Shown in pieces: positions 15,881 through 23,172 of a stretch of DNA of 30,869 nucleotides. The stretch is from JAAYOS01 sp050950785 (GTDB lineage Bacteria; Bacillota; Clostridia; Oscillospirales; JAAYOS01). Made by a program: the position numbers and the translations under genes. The notes beneath the pieces are model-generated. The model did not search any database and had not been told where the DNA came from. It saw only the letters and a program-made list of their open reading frames with translations. The stretch lies in assembly GCA_050950785.1 (NCBI GenBank), contig JBMNIG010000015.1, positions 1 through 30,869 of the forward strand. Direction: 5' to 3'. Each line of letters starts with the position of its first letter. Within the stretch, counting starts at the first letter, position 1.

Positions 15881-16459
15881 CTACCTCCTGTCGGTATAAT
15901 CCCACGGCCAGGGATTGTCGATCCAGTTCCAACGGTCGCCTTCGCCCGCCTGCGACTTTTCTAGCGGCCCAAATGCTTTGGCGTAAGCTGTCTTCTTGTC
16001 TTGATAAGCTTTTGAGTACTGACGGAAAAGACGCAAAGCCTCTGTATCATCAGGATGTGTATCCAAATATAGCGCTAACTCTACCATGGCAAACTCGAGG
16101 GCCTGAACTTCGCCCAACGGTGTGTTGGCTACGTTTCTAACAGAATAGTTGTTTTTCCATGGCAACTCCAGTCCCGGCCAGAGTGTGCCCCGATCAAGTG
16201 CCTCACCGGCTGTGAATCTCGGGGAGCCTTTGCGCTGCCAAGGAGTATATGTCATCCCTATAGGTGCCTCACACGGGAGATCACCCATCTCAGCTCCGCG
16301 CGGATAATGCTTCTCCGGCATTTTCTCAGGCATCTTTTCCGGCATCTTTTCCGGCATCTTTGACTCTTTTTCAATGTTTTCCTTTATTTCTTCCCCGCGC
16401 AAGTTCATGCGGTTTTCATCTTGCTTAAGAAGCTGTGACAAAATATTATCAAACTCCAT
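15881..16459 (-). CDS. Fused spore coat protein CotJA-CotJB
   Basis: A 192-residue protein. Residues about 1-50 are charged, with four tandem MPEK repeats. A CotJA-like segment follows at about 65-100 (IGMTYTPWQRKGSPRFTAGE, then ALDRGTLWPGLELPW). A CotJB-like segment fills the C-terminus (ALEFAMVELALYLDTHPDD, FGPLE, WNWIDNPWPWDYTD). In most spore formers these are two separate small genes before cotJC; here one frame carries both, without stop or internal ribosome site. They form the CotJ coat complex with CotJC. ATG 16459 follows GGAGAAAAGGCGG; family similarity does not reach further upstream. Confidence 0.88.
   Translation of the reverse strand: MEFDNILSQLLKQDENRMNLRGEEIKENIEKESKMPEKMPEKMPEKMPEKHYPRGAEMGDLPCEAPIGMTYTPWQRKGSPRFTAGEALDRGTLWPGLELPWKNNYSVRNVANTPLGEVQALEFAMVELALYLDTHPDDTEALRLFRQYSKAYQDKKTAYAKAFGPLEKSQAGEGDRWNWIDNPWPWDYTDRR
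16310..16357 (-). repeat. Four tandem 12-nt repeats encoding MPEK
   Basis: Four copies of ATGCCGGAAAAG-like units in frame in the fused cotJ gene, encoding MPEK four times. Two neighbouring copies are identical, which suggests recent slippage. Confidence 0.9.
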
Positions 16460-16493
16460 ATATACCGCCTTTTCTCCGCACCTATTTAAGTTT

Positions 16494-16527
16494 GGTCTCG
16501 CTATACGGCGCGGCATATAACGAGACC
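16494..16527. repeat. 34-bp inverted repeat in the cotJ 5' region
   Basis: Arms 16494-16510 and 16511-16527 (left GGTCTCGCTATACGGCG) match at 14 of 17 positions, most mismatches being wobble in RNA. It lies 35 nt before the cotJAB start codon and lacks a T-run, so it is more like an operator or 5'-UTR hairpin than a terminator. The remainder of the 16460-16787 gap holds a promoter for the next plus-strand gene and no clear sigma-E/K promoter for cotJ. Confidence 0.6.
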
Positions 16528-16698
16528 ACAGTGTGCAATTATATGTCGACATTGCTGTCTGGCACTTCTGCATTCCATTATATGTATGTTTCGACAAAAA
16601 GTGATGCTATAACATAGTCATAACAGACCCTATTCGTCAACAGTCACACAAATCCAATCTTATACGAATAGTTATTTTGCAAAATTAACATCCTGTTC

Positions 16699-16727
16699 TT
16701 ACTTTTTGCCCTGCACTGTGGTACAAT
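16699..16727 (+). promoter_or_regulatory. Promoter before the 191-residue membrane protein
   Basis: TTACTT (16699-16704), a 17-nt spacer and TACAAT (16722-16727), about 60 nt before the start codon. Confidence 0.55.
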
Positions 16728-16787
16728 ATATAAAACGCTATAAAACTTAGCTGCACAGATCATTCTGTATCTAAAGGAGGTACCCCC

Positions 16788-17363
16788 ATGCCGGACAGTG
16801 ATTACTATTTGTCCCGCAGACGCTCACTGTTTCCACTTATCTTGACCATCCTGATCATCCATATCGTTTTTGCATTCACTACATTCTTTTTGATGTACTT
16901 TATGGCAATGTTTTTGAGTGAATCTGCAGCTCAGACAGTAGGCTCAATATTGAGTATTCTTCTGTTCTTTGCAATGATGTACACCGAAATGTGGCGCTCA
17001 GGACAACAGGACCGTAACCTAATGAATTTTGGACACTTGGCGGATGACAGGTTTCGAGGGCTAAAGGCATCGCTGCTGTCCCAGATTCCGGGATTTCTTC
17101 TATCTGTCCTAGCTCTCATTTCCAGATTGACCGATTCTCTTTCTACGTTTTTTGTATCGGCATATAAATTATTCTACGCACCTTTCGTAGACTTGATTTG
17201 GTTTGCAGAGCAAGCTACGCCTCTGCTGTTTCCACTATTCACCCTTATTACTCCGGTCGTTGTGCACATAGGTTATCTGCTTGGCTACAAAGGATATGCG
17301 GTATCTGATAAGTTTTATAAAAAAAATACGAATAATGATATTCGCGAAAAGAAGTTCAAATAA
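16788..17363 (+). CDS. Hypothetical membrane protein upstream of cwlD
   Basis: A 191-residue protein that I do not assign to a family. It has an N-terminal Arg-rich segment (YYLSRRRS), two close hydrophobic helices (about residues 14-40 and 48-65), an amphipathic middle (QIPGFLLSVLALISRLTDSL) and a hydrophobic segment at about 142-166, ending in a Lys-rich tail. No catalytic motif is visible. A perfect AAAGGAGG lies 7 nt before ATG 16788. It is co-directional with cwlD, 66 nt upstream of it, so a cell-envelope or sporulation role is possible but unsupported by sequence. Confidence 0.75.
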   Translation: MPDSDYYLSRRRSLFPLILTILIIHIVFAFTTFFLMYFMAMFLSESAAQTVGSILSILLFFAMMYTEMWRSGQQDRNLMNFGHLADDRFRGLKASLLSQIPGFLLSVLALISRLTDSLSTFFVSAYKLFYAPFVDLIWFAEQATPLLFPLFTLITPVVVHIGYLLGYKGYAVSDKFYKKNTNNDIREKKFK

Positions 17364-17429
17364 CCCGCACATATTGATCGACCTCTCGTCATAAGATATT
17401 TGGAACCGACTATTACGGGAGGCAATGCA

Positions 17430-18086
17430 ATGTTATTTAGATTCTTTGTTATCTTGCTGTGCCTGCTTATTACTTTAGGCGTTACAGCAAGCGCATATGT
17501 GCCTGTGATCGATCCAGGTCATGGCGGTGAGGATGGAGGTGCCGTTTCTCCCTCCGGAGATGTGGAAAGTGACCTTAACCTACAGGTTTCCAAAAAGGTA
17601 AAGTACTTACTATGCCTGTTTGGCCATGCCCCTGTCATGGTAAGAGAAACCGATATTTCTATTCACAGTCCCGAAGCCAGCACCTTGAGACAAAAAAAAG
17701 TTTCAGACCTAAAAAACCGTGTGGCACTGATCAACTCGATCGAAAATGCTTTCCTATTTAGCATCCACCAGAACACATTTACTGACAGCCGCTATAGCGG
17801 TGCACATATTTTTTATAATAACGATGAGAGCAGTCCGTTAGCTGAACTTGTTCAAAAGCGTGTGCGGGAGTTTCTCGACCCCAACAATCACCGGGAGGCC
17901 AAGAAGGTAGCAAAGAATGTGTATCTTATGCAGAACGTTAACTGTCCGGCTATTTTGGTTGAGTGTGGTTTTATGACAAATCTTCGTGAACTGTCCCTAT
18001 TACGCGATCCGAAATACCAGACTAAACTTGCCTCGGTAATCGTCTCATCATATTTTATTTTTCTTCGTGAGCACGATCAAAAATAA
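17430..18086 (+). CDS. cwlD: N-acetylmuramoyl-L-alanine amidase CwlD (spore cortex)
   Basis: A 218-residue Amidase_3 enzyme with a signal peptide or anchor (residues 1-21). Zinc ligands and catalytic Glu are in place: H31 in DPGHGGEDGG, E46 in VESDLN, H113 in SIHQN and E178 in VECGF. Length and the absence of cell-wall-binding repeats fit CwlD, which removes stem peptides from spore cortex muramic acid as the first step to muramic-delta-lactam. ATG 17430 (GGGAGG 7 nt upstream) is chosen over an in-frame TTG at 17400. It precedes radA, with about 85 nt between them. Confidence 0.88.
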   Translation: MLFRFFVILLCLLITLGVTASAYVPVIDPGHGGEDGGAVSPSGDVESDLNLQVSKKVKYLLCLFGHAPVMVRETDISIHSPEASTLRQKKVSDLKNRVALINSIENAFLFSIHQNTFTDSRYSGAHIFYNNDESSPLAELVQKRVREFLDPNNHREAKKVAKNVYLMQNVNCPAILVECGFMTNLRELSLLRDPKYQTKLASVIVSSYFIFLREHDQK

Positions 18087-18172
18087 CTATATCAAAATAA
18101 AAGGAAGTATATTCAATCACTAAAAAGCATACATACTATTTTTCGCTTTTATAGATTGAACAAAGGAGCAAA

Positions 18173-19549
18173 ATGGCAAAGGAAAAAACGGTATTTTTTT
18201 GCGGCGAATGCGGATTTGAGACACCAAGGTGGCAGGGGCGTTGTCCCTCATGTGGCGAGTGGAACACTCTTACCGAAAGCACAGTCGTTACAGGAAGGCC
18301 CTCTGCTTCGCGTCGCGTTAGCCGTAACTCTAGCAATATATCACCTCCCCGAAGCCGTGTTACCCGGCTCAGCGACATCGGCATTACATCCGAGTCACGT
18401 ATAGCCACCGGTATGGGTGAGCTTGACCGGGTTCTTGGCGGCGGCGCTGTAGCGGGATCGTTGGTATTAGTCGGCGGAGAGCCCGGAGTTGGAAAATCCA
18501 CTTTACTTCTCCAGATATGCAAAGATCTCTGTAAGTCACGCAAAGTTCTTTATGTAACCGGTGAAGAGTCGCAAAGACAACTTAAGCTGCGTGCCGACAG
18601 GTTGAATTTGCATACCGACAATTTATTTATTTTTGCTGAAACCAATCTGGACGATATAATAGATGTAGTCCATTCCGAATCACCCGAAATCGTCATAATA
18701 GACTCTATACAAACTACATATAGCCCAAATCTCACTGCAGCACCGGGAAGTGTCAGTCAGGTAAAGGAATGCACTTTAATACTGATGAATCTTGCCAAAT
18801 CGGAAGGCGTCACTGTATTTGTTGTCGGTCATATCAATAAGGAGGGCGCGTTGGCCGGTCCAAAGGTACTTGAGCACATGGTGGACTGCGTACTGTATTT
18901 TGAGGGTGACCGCAATTTTTCACACCGGATCCTGAGGGCAAATAAGAATCGATTCGGGTCAACAAATGAGATAGGCGTTTTTGAGATGCAAAATCAGGGA
19001 CTTCGTGAAGTTCCAAATCCATCTGAAATGTTGCTTGCAGGACGTCCTTCAAACGTATCGGGCAGCTGCGTTGCTTGTGTTATGGAAGGCTCAAGGCCGG
19101 TGCTTGCCGAAATCCAAGCCCTTGTTGCTCCTACTGCCTATGCCGCCCCCAGAAGGATGGCTGCTGGCATAGACTATAACCGGGCAATGCTTTTGTTAGC
19201 AGTGCTGGAAAAGCGTGCCGGCCGTGTTGTTTCTAACTGCGACACTTACATAAATGTTGTTGGAGGTCTGCGCCTAACAGAACCCGCTGCTGACTTGCCA
19301 GCCATTCTATCAATTGCTTCTGCCATCTCAGATAAACCTATCGGCGATCGCGTAGCTGCATTTGGAGAAGTGGGGCTTGCAGGTGAGCTTCGTAATGTCT
19401 CTGCCGCTGAGCTCCGCTTAACGGAAATACGGCGTCTCGGATTTGAACGCTGCATCCTTCCCCGTCGTGGTACTTCTGATCTACGTGCCCCTAGTGGGTT
19501 GGAACTTGTCCGTGTGAGCAGCGTATTAGAGGCAATAAAACAAATATAG
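18173..19549 (+). CDS. radA: DNA repair protein RadA (Sms)
   Basis: A 458-residue RadA. It has a four-Cys zinc finger (C10, C13, C24, C27), a RecA-like ATPase with Walker A GGEPGVGKST (101-110) and Walker B VIIDSIQT, the RadA-specific KNRFG motif (258-262) and a C-terminal Lon-like domain. It is a branch-migrating helicase in homologous recombination and repair. AAAGGAG lies 5 nt before ATG 18173. It is followed by a clear terminator. Confidence 0.97.
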   Translation: MAKEKTVFFCGECGFETPRWQGRCPSCGEWNTLTESTVVTGRPSASRRVSRNSSNISPPRSRVTRLSDIGITSESRIATGMGELDRVLGGGAVAGSLVLVGGEPGVGKSTLLLQICKDLCKSRKVLYVTGEESQRQLKLRADRLNLHTDNLFIFAETNLDDIIDVVHSESPEIVIIDSIQTTYSPNLTAAPGSVSQVKECTLILMNLAKSEGVTVFVVGHINKEGALAGPKVLEHMVDCVLYFEGDRNFSHRILRANKNRFGSTNEIGVFEMQNQGLREVPNPSEMLLAGRPSNVSGSCVACVMEGSRPVLAEIQALVAPTAYAAPRRMAAGIDYNRAMLLLAVLEKRAGRVVSNCDTYINVVGGLRLTEPAADLPAILSIASAISDKPIGDRVAAFGEVGLAGELRNVSAAELRLTEIRRLGFERCILPRRGTSDLRAPSGLELVRVSSVLEAIKQI

Positions 19550-19557
19550 TAATTGAT

Positions 19558-19600
19558 ATTACACATCCTGCCAATACACAGGATGCTGTAATATTTTTTT
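19558..19600 (+). terminator. Terminator after radA
   Basis: CATCCTG (19564-19570) / CAGGATG (19579-19585) with flanking TTACA/TGTAA pairing, then ATATTTTTTT. Confidence 0.88.
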
Positions 19601-19635
19601 GTGTGCATGTCAATGTCTATATATTTACAATTATT

Positions 19636-19663
19636 TTGCCTTTTCCAAATTATAGGCTATCAT
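19636..19663 (+). promoter_or_regulatory. Possible promoter of the adaptor-permease operon
   Basis: TTGCCT (19636-19641), a 16-nt spacer and TATCAT (19658-19663). A perfect 14-bp palindrome ATATGTTAACATAT follows at 19704-19717, about 40 nt downstream of the -10, a position suited to an operator. Confidence 0.4.
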
Positions 19664-19789
19664 ATGTAGTACTTTGTCAAATTCTATTCCATTTTCTCGC
19701 TAAATATGTTAACATATCAATATTGTGAAATTTGCTTTTGCAAATATGCATGTTTTTGCATATTCAACAAGTCCAAAGGATTGATTGCT

Positions 19790-20941
19790 ATGAGAAATGG
19801 CGCTTTACAGCGCACAGCGGCCTACGCTTTTATTACGACCTTCTCGATACTGGCTATGATGTTCGTTCTCAGCTCCTGTTCTTTCCTGCCGGTAGAAGAA
19901 GAGCCGCCCCCTGCACCTATATTACGCTCCTACGAAAAAACAGAATACAAATTCGCCGAGGTTACCCGGGGTGATATTGTTGAGTCTGTAAGGATCACTT
20001 GCCAATATTCCCCCGCCGTAGAACAAACACTATCTTTTAGTGTCAGCAATCTGCCGGTAGTTAATGTCTATGTCACACGCGGCGATCTCGTCAAAGCCGG
20101 CGACATACTTGCTGAACTTGATAGTAGCGATATTGACGCTCAAATTGAAGCTGCGCAGCTTTACCTCAAAAGGCTCAAGCTTGAATTATCAAGGCGTGTC
20201 AAAATCCACGAGTTGGATTTGAAGGCTGAAACACTTAAACTCGAAAGTCTTACTGAAAAGTATCAGACTGCAGAAGACAGTGTCAAACCAGCAATTTACG
20301 ACAGCATTGAAAATCAAAATCAGATTATTGCCTCCCTTATAGACAATCACAATAAACAGGCCGAAATATTTGACATTCGCATATCTGCATCAAAACTTAA
20401 ATTGTCGGAGCTTCAGGAGCAAAAGAGTAAACGTACTCTTGTTTCCGGTATAGATGGTACCGTAACTTATCTAAAAGAAACCGGTCCAAACACTTTATCG
20501 GTGGAGAAGGAAAAGTTTATAACTATTGCAGATAAGTCAACCTCTGTCTTTATCGTGAGTGGTAAGGACGCGAAATATTTTAGTCCTGGAGATGAAGTCA
20601 CCGTTCAGCTGTCGGGTGAATTTAGGGACGCAACCGTTATAGATGCTAAAGACCTAAACCTAGAGCCTTCAGATGTGACAGCGTATATACAGCTCAATGA
20701 AACGGCTTTTGACATAAAGGAAAACGCCACCGGAGTGATAACAATTGAGCTTGACCGCAGGGATGATGTTATATATGTTGCCAGTACTGCCATAAAGATG
20801 GCAAACGGCAAATCGATAGTCTATGTACTTGATGACAACGAAATCAAGACATTGAAAGAAGTTGTTACAGGATTTGCAGCCGATAATAAGACAGAGATAG
20901 TCTCCGGCCTTGAGCCCGGTGACCTAGTCATCATAGAATAG
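19790..20941 (+). CDS. Lipoprotein membrane-fusion (HlyD/MacA-like) adaptor 1
   Basis: A 383-residue exported lipoprotein: signal peptide with lipobox LSSC (Cys30), then a Pro/Glu-rich linker. A biotinyl-lipoyl-like half follows (VYVTRGDLVKAGDILAELDS), then an alpha-helical hairpin of about 110 residues rich in Leu/Lys/Glu, the second lipoyl half (SGIDGTVTYLKETGPN) and a beta-barrel plus membrane-proximal domain ending in GLEPGDLVIIE. Such adaptors link ABC or RND exporters to outward conduits; in single-membrane bacteria they work with MacB/YknZ-type permeases. ATG 19790 has AAAGGA 10 nt upstream. First gene of a four-gene operon. Confidence 0.85.
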   Translation: MRNGALQRTAAYAFITTFSILAMMFVLSSCSFLPVEEEPPPAPILRSYEKTEYKFAEVTRGDIVESVRITCQYSPAVEQTLSFSVSNLPVVNVYVTRGDLVKAGDILAELDSSDIDAQIEAAQLYLKRLKLELSRRVKIHELDLKAETLKLESLTEKYQTAEDSVKPAIYDSIENQNQIIASLIDNHNKQAEIFDIRISASKLKLSELQEQKSKRTLVSGIDGTVTYLKETGPNTLSVEKEKFITIADKSTSVFIVSGKDAKYFSPGDEVTVQLSGEFRDATVIDAKDLNLEPSDVTAYIQLNETAFDIKENATGVITIELDRRDDVIYVASTAIKMANGKSIVYVLDDNEIKTLKEVVTGFAADNKTEIVSGLEPGDLVIIE

Positions 20942-20946
20942 CGGAG

Positions 20947-22038
20947 GTGCCTATTAAAACGATAAGGACTATATCGATTCTTGTGGCCGTCTGCTTGATA
21001 TTGCCGTCCTGTTCAACGGACACCGACACGAATATTACTTTGGATGAACCTGTAGAAGTACGGCATGACACAGCAATTGCGACCCGCATGGATCTTGCAA
21101 AACGCAATCAGTATGAAGCATATGTAAAAGCTGAAATTGAGCAGGTTTCCTTTGAAAAGGGATCCGGAAAACTAAAAGAGATTTATGTCTCACCCGGAGA
21201 CCACGTTTCCAAAGGTGAACCCGTTGCTGCACTCGATATTTCTGAGCTCGAAGAGCAAATTGCATCTGCTACTGACGATCTCGAGTACAGGAGTAAAAAG
21301 CTGGCCTATGAGTTAGAGCAAAAGCAATACGACATAGAGCTTGCACGCATCGATCTGGATGCACTGACCTCTTCCGGCGCAGACGCAACAGAGATTGAAT
21401 TAGCTAAGCTCTCTCTCGAAAAACTGATCACCGAAGAAGAGTACATACGGAAAAATGGCGAAATAGAAATCGAACAAGCTAACAGTAGGCTTGCTAAATT
21501 GAAGCAATCCCTTGAAGGCACTGTTGTAACGGCACCCTGCGACGGAGAAGTGGTATACATAGCGCAGCTTTCCAGCGGTGACAGAGTAGCAGCACATACC
21601 CCTGTGGTATATATTGCAGACAAGTCCAGACTTTATGTAAGGTTTGACGGAACTGAATCTATTTCTGATAAAGACCGCACCACGGCTTTGATCAACGGAA
21701 ACGAATACGAACTTATAAAAGAACAATACGATCCACAAAAGTATATATCACTAGTGCTTTCAGGCAACAGACCGCCTACTGTTTTCAAATTTGCTCAAAC
21801 ACCTAATGAAGTTCAAGCCGGCGACTTTGCCGCCCTGATGGTCTACGAAGTAGAAAAACAAGACGTATTGGCCATCCCGACAAACGCCGTCTTCTATAAT
21901 TCAGGTGGATACTATGTTTATCTTATTGAGGACGGACAGAAGGTCTACACTAAGGTCAAATGCGGTTTAAGAACAGAATCTTTTGCAGAAATCACCGAAG
22001 GACTTGAAGAGGGGGATGAGGTCTTTGTCAAACAGTAA
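20947..22038 (+). CDS. Lipoprotein membrane-fusion (HlyD/MacA-like) adaptor 2
   Basis: A protein of about 361-363 residues. Signal peptide with lipobox LPSC (Cys22), lipoyl half (EIYVSPGDHVSKGEPVAALDIS), coiled-coil hairpin (about residues 100-185), second lipoyl half (APCDGEVVYIAQLSSGDRV) and a C-terminal domain ending in GLEEGDEVFVKQ. It is homologous in layout to its neighbours but clearly different in sequence. The only ordinary start near the signal peptide is GTG 20947, yet it overlaps the GGAGG ribosome site; an in-frame ATT at 20953 has ideal 5-nt spacing. It starts 5 nt after the adaptor 1 stop. Confidence 0.85.
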   Translation: MPIKTIRTISILVAVCLILPSCSTDTDTNITLDEPVEVRHDTAIATRMDLAKRNQYEAYVKAEIEQVSFEKGSGKLKEIYVSPGDHVSKGEPVAALDISELEEQIASATDDLEYRSKKLAYELEQKQYDIELARIDLDALTSSGADATEIELAKLSLEKLITEEEYIRKNGEIEIEQANSRLAKLKQSLEGTVVTAPCDGEVVYIAQLSSGDRVAAHTPVVYIADKSRLYVRFDGTESISDKDRTTALINGNEYELIKEQYDPQKYISLVLSGNRPPTVFKFAQTPNEVQAGDFAALMVYEVEKQDVLAIPTNAVFYNSGGYYVYLIEDGQKVYTKVKCGLRTESFAEITEGLEEGDEVFVKQ

Positions 22039-23161
22039 TGTAAAAAGGATCCTGTCGATACTTTTGATCTGCCTTCTGCCGCTGTCCTTCAGTAGCTGCT
22101 TGCGAGAGGAGAACGATGCCGGAGAAATTCTGCTCTGGACACCCGATCCCTCGGAAGATGGGGTCAAAGGAAATGTCGTAGAGGTCTCTCACGGCTCTGT
22201 CGATAGAAGCGTGTCCGGTGAAGGAACTCTAGTTTATACTAAATCAGAAAACATCACCTGTGATTTTTTTAATGCCCGTCTCCTGTCCGTAAATGTACGA
22301 CGGGGAGATACTGTGAAAAAAGGCGATGTGATCGCAGAGTTTTCGATAGAGTACAACGAGTCAGACCTGATGTCGATGATTTCGGAGCTTGAGATCAGCG
22401 AAAAGCAATTTCAAATCAATCTTTCTTCTTTTCAGTCTATGGTCGATGCAGCACATGCAGCTCTAGAATCACTGACAGAACAGTACGAGGTTTCCCCATC
22501 AAATGATCTAGAAATCCAAATAGCAAAAGCTGAAATCAATCTTAAGAAGGCTAAGGCAGCTCTAAATTTCTTTGAATACGAAAACATGCGCATGATTGAA
22601 AGCCAGAAAAAAGCGATAAAGAGTTTTGAGGAAACGATCAACAACAACAAAATACTTGCTCCTTTTGATGGTGTTATCGGGTCCGTCGAGTACCTTCCAG
22701 TCGGAAACATAGTTACTCCCGGCTCTCATATTTGTACTTTATACTCCCCCGATAAAGTGTGGATATCCACTAGCAGCGATATTTCAAATGGCATGAGATA
22801 CAATACTCCCGTCAGTATTGAAATTTCGGTTGCAAACAAAGTATATACAGGCCGGGTCATTACCTCTCCGGATTTGTTTGACCAATCAACAGGAAGGGTC
22901 ATCATAATACCTGACGAGCAAATCGACATCGATCCAAATGACCGGATGAGGAGGATCACCGTCAAAGCATCACGCTTCAATCTGGATAATGTACTAGTAT
23001 TGCCTTCGAGAGCAGTACAAAATGAAGACGGAAAACGTTTTGTCTACCTCTTTGAGGACGGCATTATGAAAAAGCGCTATGTTACTATTGGAATGTCCTC
23101 TTTGAACACTGTTCAAATACTGGACGGCCTTACTGCCGGGCAAACGGTAGTCGTCAATTAA
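22016..23161 (+). CDS. Lipoprotein membrane-fusion (HlyD/MacA-like) adaptor 3
   Basis: A protein of about 381 residues with signal peptide and lipobox FSSC (Cys28), lipoyl half (VNVRRGDTVKKGDVIAEFSI), coiled-coil hairpin, second lipoyl half (ILAPFDGVIGSVEYLPVGN) and a C-terminal domain ending in GLTAGQTVVVN. The start overlaps the end of adaptor 2 by 23 nt. ATG 22016 directly abuts GAGGGGG; TTG 22025, 9 nt after it, is an alternative that keeps the whole signal peptide. It is followed 11 nt later by the permease. Confidence 0.85.
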   Translation: MRSLSNSNVKRILSILLICLLPLSFSSCLREENDAGEILLWTPDPSEDGVKGNVVEVSHGSVDRSVSGEGTLVYTKSENITCDFFNARLLSVNVRRGDTVKKGDVIAEFSIEYNESDLMSMISELEISEKQFQINLSSFQSMVDAAHAALESLTEQYEVSPSNDLEIQIAKAEINLKKAKAALNFFEYENMRMIESQKKAIKSFEETINNNKILAPFDGVIGSVEYLPVGNIVTPGSHICTLYSPDKVWISTSSDISNGMRYNTPVSIEISVANKVYTGRVITSPDLFDQSTGRVIIIPDEQIDIDPNDRMRRITVKASRFNLDNVLVLPSRAVQNEDGKRFVYLFEDGIMKKRYVTIGMSSLNTVQILDGLTAGQTVVVN

Positions 23162-23172
23162 GGAGGAACGGG

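Noticed and set aside
13121..16357. CRISPR-like or other regularly spaced repeats
   Set aside because: Only isolated hairpins and the MPEK coding repeat occur; there is no repeat-spacer periodicity here or elsewhere in the window.
16581..16588. Sigma-E -10 element (CATACATA on the minus strand) for cotJ
   Set aside because: No acceptable -35 element lies 13-15 nt upstream, so the match may be chance.
15881..16597. Longer start for the fused cotJ protein (46 extra residues)
   Set aside because: The extension has no ribosome site and no family similarity, and it would translate through the 34-bp inverted repeat; the ATG at 16459 has a good ribosome site.
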